Shown here one piece after another: positions 1 through 5,970 of a stretch of 7,132 nt of DNA (position 1 is its first letter; the number at the start of each line of letters is the position of its first letter). Source of the DNA: Candidatus Scybalomonas excrementavium. GTDB taxonomy: Bacteria > Bacillota > Clostridia > Lachnospirales > Lachnospiraceae. The notes beneath the pieces were generated by a model. The model did not search any database and was not told the DNA's origin. It saw nothing but the letters and a program-made list of their open reading frames with translations. The translations under genes and the position numbers were made by a program. The stretch lies in assembly GCA_017694765.1 (NCBI GenBank), contig JADIML010000089.1, forward strand, positions 1-7,132, in the 5' to 3' direction.

Positions 1-935
1 GCTAAAATGAGAAAGATACAAATGACTTTCCCATAACTAATGACCTTTGTTTCTTTTTTATATAGACGAATCATTTGTGCAATTCTTTGTTCAAATTGCT
101 TATCTGCTCCCAAAAAAGAAACGGCTGCTACGTACACTTTATGAGCTTTTCTTGTCACTATTTCTACAACTAACTCAATATATCGTTTTTGTTCTTTCTT
201 CGTAAGAAGTTCCATTACCTCTTCATCACAAGCCAATTCTGTCCAATGATGATAAGAATTTATATAATAATATATGACTGGTTGAAACCAAAAGATTGCT
301 TGTAATCTTTGTATTCTCTTTCGACTTTTAATATCTCCTCTTTTCATATGAATCATTTCATGAAGCAAGATTAGATAATAATCTTCGCTTCTCTCTTCAT
401 TCATTGGCAAAACTAATTTCTTACATCGATCTCCTATTACAATAGGAACCTCCAAATATGGATTTTCATAACAAATAATTTCTTCTTGGTATCCTATCTT
501 TTCTCGTATCTCTTGTATTAATTTTATAACCACTTCTTTTTTTGTAAAAACACTTGTATCTTCAATAAACTGTCCTAATTCTTTTTCCTTTTTTACTTGA
601 TTAATCCAGAAGAAAAGAACTCCTATTATCCAAATGCCAAATAGCACATTCGTCACTTTCCACTTTATTTGTAAATCATATATAGAGATATTATGTTGAA
701 CTATATTTTCTAACAGGACGCTCAAATTTCTTTTTATTTCTTGATAGTTACTTATGAGTTTTAAACTTAATGTAAAAGGAATTGTATAAAATAGATAGTT
801 CCACTGTAAAAGTTGCAATTGTCTTTTGGCTGTCCACCTTTTACAAAATATTGTTTGTGCTAATAAAATTATTCCATAGAGAAAACTTCCTGTACAAGAT
901 ATGATAAAAATATTGCATACAATGTTGCTCATCAT
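1..935 (-). CDS. M56-family (BlaR1/MecR1-like) membrane metallopeptidase, 3' part missing
   Basis: This is an open frame of 311 codons that continues past the left edge, so the C-terminus is unseen. It shows an HEMIH zinc-protease motif (H192, E193, H196) and a downstream ELACDEEV segment (E233-V240), the layout of M56 peptidases such as BlaR1 and MecR1. Hydrophobic segments lie at about 4-30, 44-60 and 94-112, and a fourth starts at about 300 at the cut. The protease domain should therefore face the cytoplasm between membrane helices 3 and 4, as in BlaR1. In that family the protease responds to an outside signal and cleaves a BlaI-type repressor. No such repressor gene lies upstream here, and whether a sensor domain follows cannot be seen. 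Start choice: AGGAG at 939-943 is 3 nt from the ATG at 935 but 6 nt from the in-frame ATG at 932, so 932 may be the true start. The gene has its own promoter. Family assignment is firm; the substrate is unknown. Confidence 0.86.
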   Translation of the reverse strand, partial: MMSNIVCNIFIISCTGSFLYGIILLAQTIFCKRWTAKRQLQLLQWNYLFYTIPFTLSLKLISNYQEIKRNLSVLLENIVQHNISIYDLQIKWKVTNVLFGIWIIGVLFFWINQVKKEKELGQFIEDTSVFTKKEVVIKLIQEIREKIGYQEEIICYENPYLEVPIVIGDRCKKLVLPMNEERSEDYYLILLHEMIHMKRGDIKSRKRIQRLQAIFWFQPVIYYYINSYHHWTELACDEEVMELLTKKEQKRYIELVVEIVTRKAHKVYVAAVSFLGADKQFEQRIAQMIRLYKKETKVISYGKVICIFLIL

Positions 936-1005
936 AATCTCCTCTATTTATTTTTGAATTTTCTTCTATTTAATCCTATTTCTCTATCTTTCTAATATAA
1001 TATTT

Positions 1006-1034
1006 ATTATACTCATTCCTATTTTTAAAATCAA
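1006..1034 (-). promoter_or_regulatory. Candidate sigma-A promoter for the M56 peptidase gene
   Basis: On the minus strand TTGATT (1029-1034) is separated by exactly 17 bp from a consensus TATAAT (1006-1011). The predicted 5' leader is about 60 nt to the start at 935. The -10 hexamer is one arm of an AT-rich inverted repeat (TATAAT-AAAT-ATTATA, 996-1011), which could be an operator but could also be chance in such AT-rich DNA. I see no TACA-TGTA type dyad like the BlaI/MecI operator. Promoter call is by consensus match only. Confidence 0.6.
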
Positions 1035-1121
1035 TCGTATGAACACCTAGTTTCATTATATGCAAATTATAACTTTTTTCTTTTTATACAATAAACTCTA
1101 TCTATTTGATCTAACCCTTTT

Positions 1122-1631
1122 CTAAAACATCCCTGATACTCTTTTCATCACATGCCCACCTAGTATTCCAATCAAAAGCCCAGCCAATATTCCCGAAATG
1201 AGCAAGACTGGTAAATAATAAAATAATCTTATATTTTCCACTAAAAAGACAGCAAATACAATTTGCCCTACGTTATGGAAAACTCCTCCCATTGCGCTAA
1301 CTGCAACTGTTCCAAAGTCCAGTTTTTTCAAAAGAACCATGACAAGAAAACTTACAATTGCACCTGCAAAACTATACGTAATCGCAAATAAATTTCCAAA
1401 TAAAAATCCTGCTAATACAATTCGAATACTGCTAATAAAAAGTGCATCTTTCCATCCCATACAATATAACACAAGTATAGTAATCAAATTAGCTAAACCA
1501 AGTTTTACTCCTGGTATTCCAAGAGAAATGGGCACTAATGTCTCTACGTAAGAAGCGATTAATGCCAGTGTCACAAACATTCCATAAAAAGCAACTCTTT
1601 TATTCATTTTGTCTTCTCTTTTATGCAACAC
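1122..1631 (-). CDS. Gx transporter family membrane protein (Hpre_diP_synt_I family; EetB-like)
   Basis: This is a small, very hydrophobic protein of 169 residues (161 if the ATG at 1607 is used) with about five membrane segments. It has the landmarks of the family once called heptaprenyl diphosphate synthase component I: an early ASYVETLVP (26-34), GVKLGLANL (41-49), GGVFHNVGQI (115-124) and a glycine-rich last helix. The old enzyme name is misleading, because the fold resembles small membrane transporter or ECF S-like components. The substrate is unknown. It follows the NusG-domain-II gene with an 11-nt overlap. This pair, as I recall it, also appears in loci for flavin-based extracellular electron transfer, where the proteins are called EetA and EetB; that link is inference. 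Start choice: AAGGAG at 1639-1644 lies 7 nt before the GTG at 1631. The in-frame ATG at 1607 has a weaker AGAAG 5 nt upstream and fits the usual family N-terminus. Either could be used. No convincing terminator follows the stop. Confidence 0.82.
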   Translation of the reverse strand: MLHKREDKMNKRVAFYGMFVTLALIASYVETLVPISLGIPGVKLGLANLITILVLYCMGWKDALFISSIRIVLAGFLFGNLFAITYSFAGAIVSFLVMVLLKKLDFGTVAVSAMGGVFHNVGQIVFAVFLVENIRLFYYLPVLLISGILAGLLIGILGGHVMKRVSGMF

Positions 1632-1983
1632 TATCTATCTCCTTTTGCTGATCATCTATAATTTCTACAACAACTTGATGTGGTAAACATACGATAGTTT
1701 CCCCTGTTTTTGTAATCTTACTATGTTTTACACAAATTTGATCGGGACAAGTTGCTTCCTTCATAGATACTTGTCCATCTTGAATGATAACTACATTCAT
1801 TCCTTGATCCGTTTTTACTTCTATTTCTCTATCTTCGAAAAGACTCACTGTTTCATAGACTTGTCCTTTTACCGTAATCACTACTTGTGTTCCATCTTTT
1901 TGAAAAAACCAAATGCAAAAAAATGCAATAACACTAAATAACATTACACTAATGATTAAATATAAATCTTTCTTCTTCATCAT
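1621..1983 (-). CDS. NusG domain II-containing membrane-anchored protein (EetA-like)
   Basis: This protein of 120 residues has one N-terminal signal anchor (about 7-27, after MMKKK). A compact beta-rich domain of the NusG_II type follows and should face outside. The domain carries the conserved pattern CPDQIC (C79, C84), H87 and CLPH (C99, H102). This is a three-cysteine, two-histidine set that could bind metal or take part in thiol chemistry; no function is proven for it. Despite the name it is not a transcription factor, as the NusG N-terminal domain is absent. It sits 7 nt after znuB and overlaps the Gx-transporter gene by 11 nt, so it is almost certainly co-transcribed with both. As I recall, proteins of this type occur with the Gx family in extracellular electron transfer loci. 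Start choice: the AAGGTG at 1985-1990 is 1 nt from the ATG at 1983 but 4 nt from the ATG at 1980, so 1980 is the more likely start. Confidence 0.85.
   Translation of the reverse strand: MMKKKDLYLIISVMLFSVIAFFCIWFFQKDGTQVVITVKGQVYETVSLFEDREIEVKTDQGMNVVIIQDGQVSMKEATCPDQICVKHSKITKTGETIVCLPHQVVVEIIDDQQKEIDSVA
1639..1644 (-). promoter_or_regulatory. Ribosome binding site favouring the GTG start at 1631
   Basis: A full AAGGAG lies inside the last codons of the NusG-domain-II gene, 7 nt upstream of the GTG at 1631. The competing ATG at 1607 has only a weak AGAAG. This suggests the downstream gene is translated by coupling, starting inside the end of its neighbour. Confidence 0.5.
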
Positions 1984-1990
1984 TCACCTT

Positions 1991-2788
1991 TTATCGCCTC
2001 TTTTTTTTACTTAATAATAATGTAAGGAAAAAAATCAAAGAGGCTACAATTACAATCATTGGACCTGTAGCAATTCCTAAATAATAGGATAACACTAATC
2101 CAATACTTCCAGATAACATTGAAATTATAATAGAATATAAGTGATACGTTCTCATATTATAAGCAATATTTCTTGCTGATGCTGCTGGTAAAATAAGAAG
2201 GGCATTAATAATTAATAACCCAACCCACTGAATGGATAACATAACAACAACTGCCATTAATATAACAAATAATTGATCAATAAGCTCTACGTAAATCCCC
2301 TTTGTTTTGGCTAAGGAACGATTAATACTCATGGCATGTAATTGATTAAAGCAAACATACCAAAAGATAAGCACAATAAGAAATGCGAGTAGTAAACCAA
2401 TAATTTCTTGTCTTGTAATACTTAAAATATCTCCAATTAATAAACTATTATACTTAGCAAAATTTCCTCCTAATGATAAAATTGCAAGTCCAATTGCCAT
2501 TCCAAAAGAAGAAAAAACACTAATAATCGTATCCATAGAAACTACACTTTTGGTACGAATCCAATTTAATAATAATGCAAAGATAACACCGAATACAATC
2601 ATAGAAAGTAATGTATTTTGTACCCCTAAAATAACTCCTAGTGCAATTCCTGTAAATGCAGAATGACCAAGGGCATCTGAGAAAAATGCCATTTTATTAT
2701 TTACAATCATCGTACCTAAAATCCCAAAAATAGGAGTAATAAGTAAAATAGCGATCAAAGCATTTTGCATAAATTGATATTCAAACAT
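1991..2788 (-). CDS. znuB: Zinc/metal ABC transporter permease (ZnuB/AdcB family, ABC-3)
   Basis: This is the membrane channel of the zinc importer; it should work as a dimer with two copies of the ATPase encoded just upstream. Its 265 residues are normal for the ABC-3 permease family. It has about seven to eight membrane helices (for example 8-28, 60-78, 89-107, 129-147, 172-203, 217-237, 241-260) and a basic KKKRR tail. Family motifs are SDALGHSAFTGIALG (37-51) and VGLLIINALLILPAASA (189-205). The latter is the conserved helix before the ATPase-coupling region. Its ATG overlaps the stop of the ATPase gene by one base (TAATG at 2786-2790), with AGAGGTG just upstream, so translation of the two is probably coupled. 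Zinc rather than manganese is inferred from the His-rich binding protein of the same operon. Confidence 0.93.
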   Translation of the reverse strand: MFEYQFMQNALIAILLITPIFGILGTMIVNNKMAFFSDALGHSAFTGIALGVILGVQNTLLSMIVFGVIFALLLNWIRTKSVVSMDTIISVFSSFGMAIGLAILSLGGNFAKYNSLLIGDILSITRQEIIGLLLAFLIVLIFWYVCFNQLHAMSINRSLAKTKGIYVELIDQLFVILMAVVVMLSIQWVGLLIINALLILPAASARNIAYNMRTYHLYSIIISMLSGSIGLVLSYYLGIATGPMIVIVASLIFFLTLLLSKKKRR

Positions 2789-3534
2789 TATACTTCACCT
2801 CTTTCGTAGCGAATATTTCCAAACATAGATTTAAATCTTCGGCTTTCAAACACTTCTTTTGGTGTTCCTTCTCCTACAATCGTACCATCTAATAAAATGA
2901 TTTTATCAGAATACTCATAAGCAAACTCAAGGTCATGGGATACAAGTAAAATGGAAAGGTCATATTCTTTTTTCAAACGATCAATTTGCTCATAAAAAAG
3001 CATCATTCCATTTCGATCCATTCCAGAAATTGGCTCATCTAATACGAGTAAATTTGGCATTGGATATGTAGCAATCGAAAGCATAACTCTTTGAAGTTCT
3101 CCTCCTGATAAATCTCCAAGTGTCCTATCAATTAAGCTATCCGCTTCAAAAACTGCTAACTGTTCCTTCGCCTTTTCATATACTGCTTTATCTTTAAAGA
3201 AACAAATTGGTCTCTTACTAATATAAGAAGCAAATAAATCATATACCGTAGATGGTGTATTTTTATCAAATGGTAACTGCTGTGGCACATAACCAATTTT
3301 TAATTTAATCGGTTTATCATCTCGAATATCACGAAATTTAATCTCCCCTTCATGTGGAATCTCTCCAATTAATGCTTTGATCAATGTAGATTTTCCTGCT
3401 CCATTTGGTCCAATAATCGTAGTCAACTGTCCACAATGAATGTGTATATTCACATTTCTAAGGATTTGCTGCCTGTCAAGCGTTACTCCAAGTTTTTCAA
3501 TTTTAATACAATGATAACCGCAACTGTGTCCCAT
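2788..3534 (-). CDS. znuC: Zinc/metal ABC transporter ATP-binding protein (ZnuC/AdcC family)
   Basis: This is the cytoplasmic ATPase that powers the zinc importer. All ABC motifs are intact in its 248 residues: Walker A GPNGAGKST (42-50), Q-loop at Q85-Q86, signature LSGGELQR (142-149), Walker B NLLVLDEP (161-168, catalytic E167), D-loop SGMD and H-loop H200. The N-terminus is unusual in being rich in metal-binding residues: MGHSCGYHC supplies H3, C5, H8 and C9. A second cluster, HIHC (H31, H33, C34), precedes Walker A. I think similar starts occur in other clostridial relatives. The start is well fixed: AAGGAGG at 3544-3550 lies 9 nt before the ATG. The gene overlaps the end of znuA by 32 nt in another frame, and its stop overlaps the start of znuB by one base. 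Confidence 0.94.
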   Translation of the reverse strand: MGHSCGYHCIKIEKLGVTLDRQQILRNVNIHIHCGQLTTIIGPNGAGKSTLIKALIGEIPHEGEIKFRDIRDDKPIKLKIGYVPQQLPFDKNTPSTVYDLFASYISKRPICFFKDKAVYEKAKEQLAVFEADSLIDRTLGDLSGGELQRVMLSIATYPMPNLLVLDEPISGMDRNGMMLFYEQIDRLKKEYDLSILLVSHDLEFAYEYSDKIILLDGTIVGEGTPKEVFESRRFKSMFGNIRYERGEV

Positions 3535-4702
3535 CCGAAAAAGCCTCCTTTAATATTTTTAAATTATCTTCCATCGCCTTTAAATAACTATCTTTATCTG
3601 TCTTTCCAGTGACACAAGAATCCAATGTAAGATCAGAAATTCCAATTTCATGTTCCAGTGTATATCCTATCTTTCCTGAATATTGTTTTTCAGAAAGCAA
3701 CAGATCCCCACCTGCTTCTCTTACATTTTCAATAATAGAACGAATTTGTCCAGCACTTAATCCAGCATCAGATTCCACTTCCAAAGAACCTACTAGCTCC
3801 ATCCCTAGATCCTTTGCTAAATATGCAAATGCCTCATGTAATACTACTAATTTCTTTCCTTTTGTTACCTCTTTTACTTCTTCTTCTAATGTTATCAAAG
3901 AATCAATTTTATCTTGGTATTCCTTTGCATTTTTTTTATAAATTTCTGCATTTTCTGGATTTTCTTTAGAAAGTTTATCTGCTACAATTTGAACTTGTTC
4001 CTTATAAAGCTCTAAACTAAGCCAAGCATGTGCATTATATTCTCCATGGCTATGATCATCTTCATGTACATGCCCATCTTCATGTACATGCTCATCTTCA
4101 TGCACATGCCCATCTTCATGTACATGCTCATCTTCATGCACATGCTCATCTTCATGTACATGCCCTTCTTCATGTACATGCTCATCTTCATGCACATGCC
4201 CTTCTTCATGTACATGCTCATCTTCATGCACATGCTCATCTTCATGTACATGCTCATCTTCATGCACATGCCCATCTTCATGTACATGTTCATCATGACT
4301 ATGCACTTCTTCACCATGAACATGAGAACTTTCCGATTCTAATAATGTTAAACCTTCTGTTGCATCAATAATAGGTAGATTCGGTACTGTCTTCCTTGCA
4401 TCCTCTAGAAATTGTTCCATACCTGCTCCATTAATGATCATAACATCTGCTTGTTCCATATTGACCATATCCATTGGTTTCATTTGATAATCGTGCAAAC
4501 AGCCTGTAGAAGGACTGGCTAAATTTCTAATTTCTACATTTTTTGCTCCATCTGCCACATTTAATGCTATCACATACATCGGATAGAAAGATGTTAAAAT
4601 AGAAAAGACACCTTCTTTCTTCTTTGAAACTACACTATTACATCCAGCCAAAGATAGTGCCAAAAGCGTTGCCATTAAAATTGATACACACCGTTTTTTC
4701 AT
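3503..4702 (-). CDS. znuA: Zinc-binding lipoprotein of ABC importer (ZnuA/AdcA family) with long His-rich repeat
   Basis: This is the extracellular metal-capturing protein of the importer. Residues 1-20 form a signal peptide ending in the lipobox LAGC, so C21 should be lipidated and anchored to the membrane. Ligands expected for the cluster A-I fold are present: H70 (in GCLHDYQMKP), H225 (NAHAW), H289 (LHEAFAYL) and probably D361 (LTLD), with E338 as alternative. Between the first two ligands lies the His-rich loop typical of zinc proteins. Here it is expanded to thirteen six-residue units [E/G]HVHE[D/E] (138-215), flanked by HVHGEEVHSHD and DHSHGEY. At 399 residues the protein is longer than the usual roughly 300, and the repeat accounts for 78 of them. 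AAAGGAG lies 5 nt before the ATG. The maf stop is only 12 nt upstream, so znuA has no promoter of its own unless one lies inside maf. Confidence 0.94.
   Translation of the reverse strand: MKKRCVSILMATLLALSLAGCNSVVSKKKEGVFSILTSFYPMYVIALNVADGAKNVEIRNLASPSTGCLHDYQMKPMDMVNMEQADVMIINGAGMEQFLEDARKTVPNLPIIDATEGLTLLESESSHVHGEEVHSHDEHVHEDGHVHEDEHVHEDEHVHEDEHVHEEGHVHEDEHVHEEGHVHEDEHVHEDEHVHEDGHVHEDEHVHEDGHVHEDDHSHGEYNAHAWLSLELYKEQVQIVADKLSKENPENAEIYKKNAKEYQDKIDSLITLEEEVKEVTKGKKLVVLHEAFAYLAKDLGMELVGSLEVESDAGLSAGQIRSIIENVREAGGDLLLSEKQYSGKIGYTLEHEIGISDLTLDSCVTGKTDKDSYLKAMEDNLKILKEAFSDGTQLRLSLY
4058..4291 (-). repeat. Thirteen tandem 18-bp repeats coding for the His-rich tract of ZnuA
   Basis: Thirteen adjacent units of exactly 18 bp, with no spacer or indel, encode [E/G]HVHE[D/E]. 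Units differ at only a few positions: the first codon (GAG, GGG or one GAA), the valine codon (GTA in eight units, GTG in five) and the last codon (GAT or, in two units, GAA). GTA units contain the perfect 10-bp palindrome CATGTACATG; GTG units do not. The tract holds 26 histidines and 34 acidic residues. Because 18 is a multiple of three, gain or loss of units keeps the frame, so the length is expected to vary between strains. The lack of stops makes spurious open frames appear on both strands. Confidence 0.97.
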
Positions 4703-4714
4703 GACTTCTCCTTT

Positions 4715-5317
4715 CTATTTATAAAGTAAATGTTTCATTTCCTGTACAACTTTTGCAATTGGTAAACCAACTACATTATAATAATCTCCATCAATTCGCT
4801 CAATAAACATGCCTGCCTCTCCTTGAATCCCATAAGCTCCTGCTTTATCCATAGGTTCTTTTCCTACAATATAATCTTCTATCTCCTCTTTCGTCATCTC
4901 ACACATCATTACTTTTGTCTCTTCATAAAAAATGGATTTATCCACAGTAGCACCATCTTTTTTTAAAATCATACACACTCCTGTAAACACAGAATGTGTA
5001 CAACCACTTAATGTTTTTAACATTAAAAAAGCATCTTCTTCACTTTTTGGCTTTCCAAGTATGTTACCATCAAAGGCTACTACAGTATCTGCACCAATGA
5101 CTACTCCTTCTGTCACTTTTGAAGCAACATCCTCGCTTTTTTGTGTAGCTAATTCCATTACAACTTGCTCTGGTTTTGATTTTGTAATTCTCTCATCAAT
5201 TTCACTCACCATAACTGTATGAGCAATTCCAACTTGTTCTAAAATTTCCCTTCTTCTTGGAGAACCAGACGCTAAAATAACTGGTAACGTTCCTATTTGT
5301 TTTTGTAATAATCTCAC
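4715..5317 (-). CDS. maf: Maf family nucleoside triphosphate pyrophosphatase (dTTP/UTP type)
   Basis: Maf enzymes hydrolyse (modified) nucleoside triphosphates to the monophosphate and pyrophosphate in the cytoplasm, as housecleaning and possibly in division control. The 200-residue length is normal. Family landmarks are ASGSPRR (16-22), ADTVV with the likely catalytic D77 (76-80), GKP (88-90), DKAGAYGIQG (157-166) and GDYYNVVGLP (177-186). The Q-G after AYGI fits the dTTP/UTP (YhdE-type) group, though specificity is inferred. The start is a GTG at 5317 with AAGGA at 5326-5330, 8 nt upstream; an ATG in this stretch is in another frame. The gene is the first of a run that continues into znuA after 12 nt. 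That is an odd place for maf, which in Firmicutes is more often near radC or mreBCD. Confidence 0.93.
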   Translation of the reverse strand: MRLLQKQIGTLPVILASGSPRRREILEQVGIAHTVMVSEIDERITKSKPEQVVMELATQKSEDVASKVTEGVVIGADTVVAFDGNILGKPKSEEDAFLMLKTLSGCTHSVFTGVCMILKKDGATVDKSIFYEETKVMMCEMTKEEIEDYIVGKEPMDKAGAYGIQGEAGMFIERIDGDYYNVVGLPIAKVVQEMKHLLYK

Positions 5318-5365
5318 GTTCCATTTCCTTTCTTTACTATACCAACCAACTACTTTTTCTTACAT

Positions 5366-5402
5366 AAAGAAACCCACTCTTTTGCAAATTGCGTAAAGTG
5401 GG
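5366..5402 (-). terminator. Stem-loop with U-rich tail between bcp and maf
   Basis: In the minus-strand RNA, CCCACUUU pairs with AGAGUGGG (8 bp with one G-U) across a 14-nt loop (stem-loop 5373-5402), followed by UUUCUUU. It lies about 55 nt after the bcp stop and would serve as its terminator. Because a candidate promoter lies just upstream of it (5417-5446), it could instead be a leader stem-loop or attenuator for maf-znu. Confidence 0.5.
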
Positions 5403-5416
5403 AATCTATCTTTTTC

Positions 5417-5446
5417 ATTTTACCATTATTCGTATTATTTAGGCAA
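5417..5446 (-). promoter_or_regulatory. Candidate promoter for the maf-znu operon
   Basis: On the minus strand TTGCCT (5441-5446) is followed after 18 bp by TAAAAT (5417-5422), with TGG directly before it (extended -10). Transcription would start near 5410, giving a leader of about 90 nt that carries the stem-loop at 5373-5402. A second extended -10 (TGGTATAGT, 5336-5344) lacks a -35 and would start transcription inside the maf ribosome site, so it is less likely. No Zur-type AT-rich dyad is recognised in this spacer. Confidence 0.4.
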
Positions 5447-5458
5447 ATATTTTTTCGT

Positions 5459-5926
5459 TTATCTTGTTTGTAAATATTCTAAAATCTCTACAGCATTTTT
5501 ATCTGGTTTTACCTTTTCATATACTTGTTCAATGACTCCATTTTCATCAATCACATAAGTTGTTCTTACAACACCCATGCTAACTTTGCCATAGAGTTTC
5601 TTTTCCTGCCATACATCGAATGCTTCTATCGCCTTTCTATCGGGATCGGACACTAATACAAATGGAAGCTCATGTTTTTGTGCAAAATTAAAATGTGATT
5701 TGACACTATCCTTACTAATACCAATCACTGGTACTCCTAGTTTTTTATAGTCTTCATAAAGATCACGAAATGCACAGGCTTGTTTTGTACAACCAGGTGT
5801 ATTATCTCTTGGATAAAAATATACAACAACTGGTGTTCCCTTTCCATAATAACTACTTAATGTCACTTCATTCCCATCTTTATCAAATAATGTAAAGTCT
5901 GGTGCTTTCATTCCGACTTGTAACAT
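5459..5926 (-). CDS. bcp: Thioredoxin-dependent thiol peroxidase (Bcp/PrxQ peroxiredoxin)
   Basis: This enzyme reduces hydrogen peroxide and organic hydroperoxides in the cytoplasm with electrons from thioredoxin. The length of 155 residues is typical. It has the thioredoxin-like peroxiredoxin fold with YFYPRDNTPGCTKQAC: T43 and C46 form the peroxidatic TxxC site, and C51 is the resolving cysteine in the CxxxxC arrangement of the atypical two-cysteine PrxQ group. R121 (VVRTTYVID) is the expected active-site arginine. AAAGGAG lies 7 nt before the ATG. It is probably transcribed alone: 236 bp separate it from ldh and a stem-loop follows it. I see no PerR box upstream; a 10-bp palindrome lies about 50 nt before the start. 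In an anaerobe it would protect against oxygen exposure. Confidence 0.95.
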   Translation of the reverse strand: MLQVGMKAPDFTLFDKDGNEVTLSSYYGKGTPVVVYFYPRDNTPGCTKQACAFRDLYEDYKKLGVPVIGISKDSVKSHFNFAQKHELPFVLVSDPDRKAIEAFDVWQEKKLYGKVSMGVVRTTYVIDENGVIEQVYEKVKPDKNAVEILEYLQTR

Positions 5927-5970
5927 AAAATTTCTCCTTTCGTATGCTCAAGTATTCTTATCTTTCTTTT

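Noticed and set aside
1035..1121. Intrinsic terminator after the Gx-transporter gene
   Set aside because: The stretch is AT-rich but contains no GC stem followed by a U-tract in the minus-strand RNA.
1339..1941. Plus-strand open frames opposite the Gx and NusG_II genes
   Set aside because: Antisense shadows with low-complexity composition and no start context.
4058..4291. CRISPR-like or non-coding satellite array
   Set aside because: Units are adjacent without spacers, 18 bp long, in frame and coding for the expected His-rich loop of a zinc-binding protein.
4012..4371. Long open frames on both strands across the znuA repeat, coding for Met/Phe-rich or His/Leu-rich proteins
   Set aside because: They arise because an 18-bp repeat without stops keeps all frames open. 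The frame of ZnuA has a signal peptide, ligands and family motifs; the others have none.
5336..5344. Extended -10 TGGTATAGT as the main maf promoter
   Set aside because: It has no -35 and would place the start of RNA inside the maf ribosome binding site.
5318..5458. Zur box controlling the zinc operon
   Set aside because: I looked for an AT-rich TAAT...ATTA dyad near the candidate promoters and found no convincing match. Regulation may be elsewhere or by a divergent motif.
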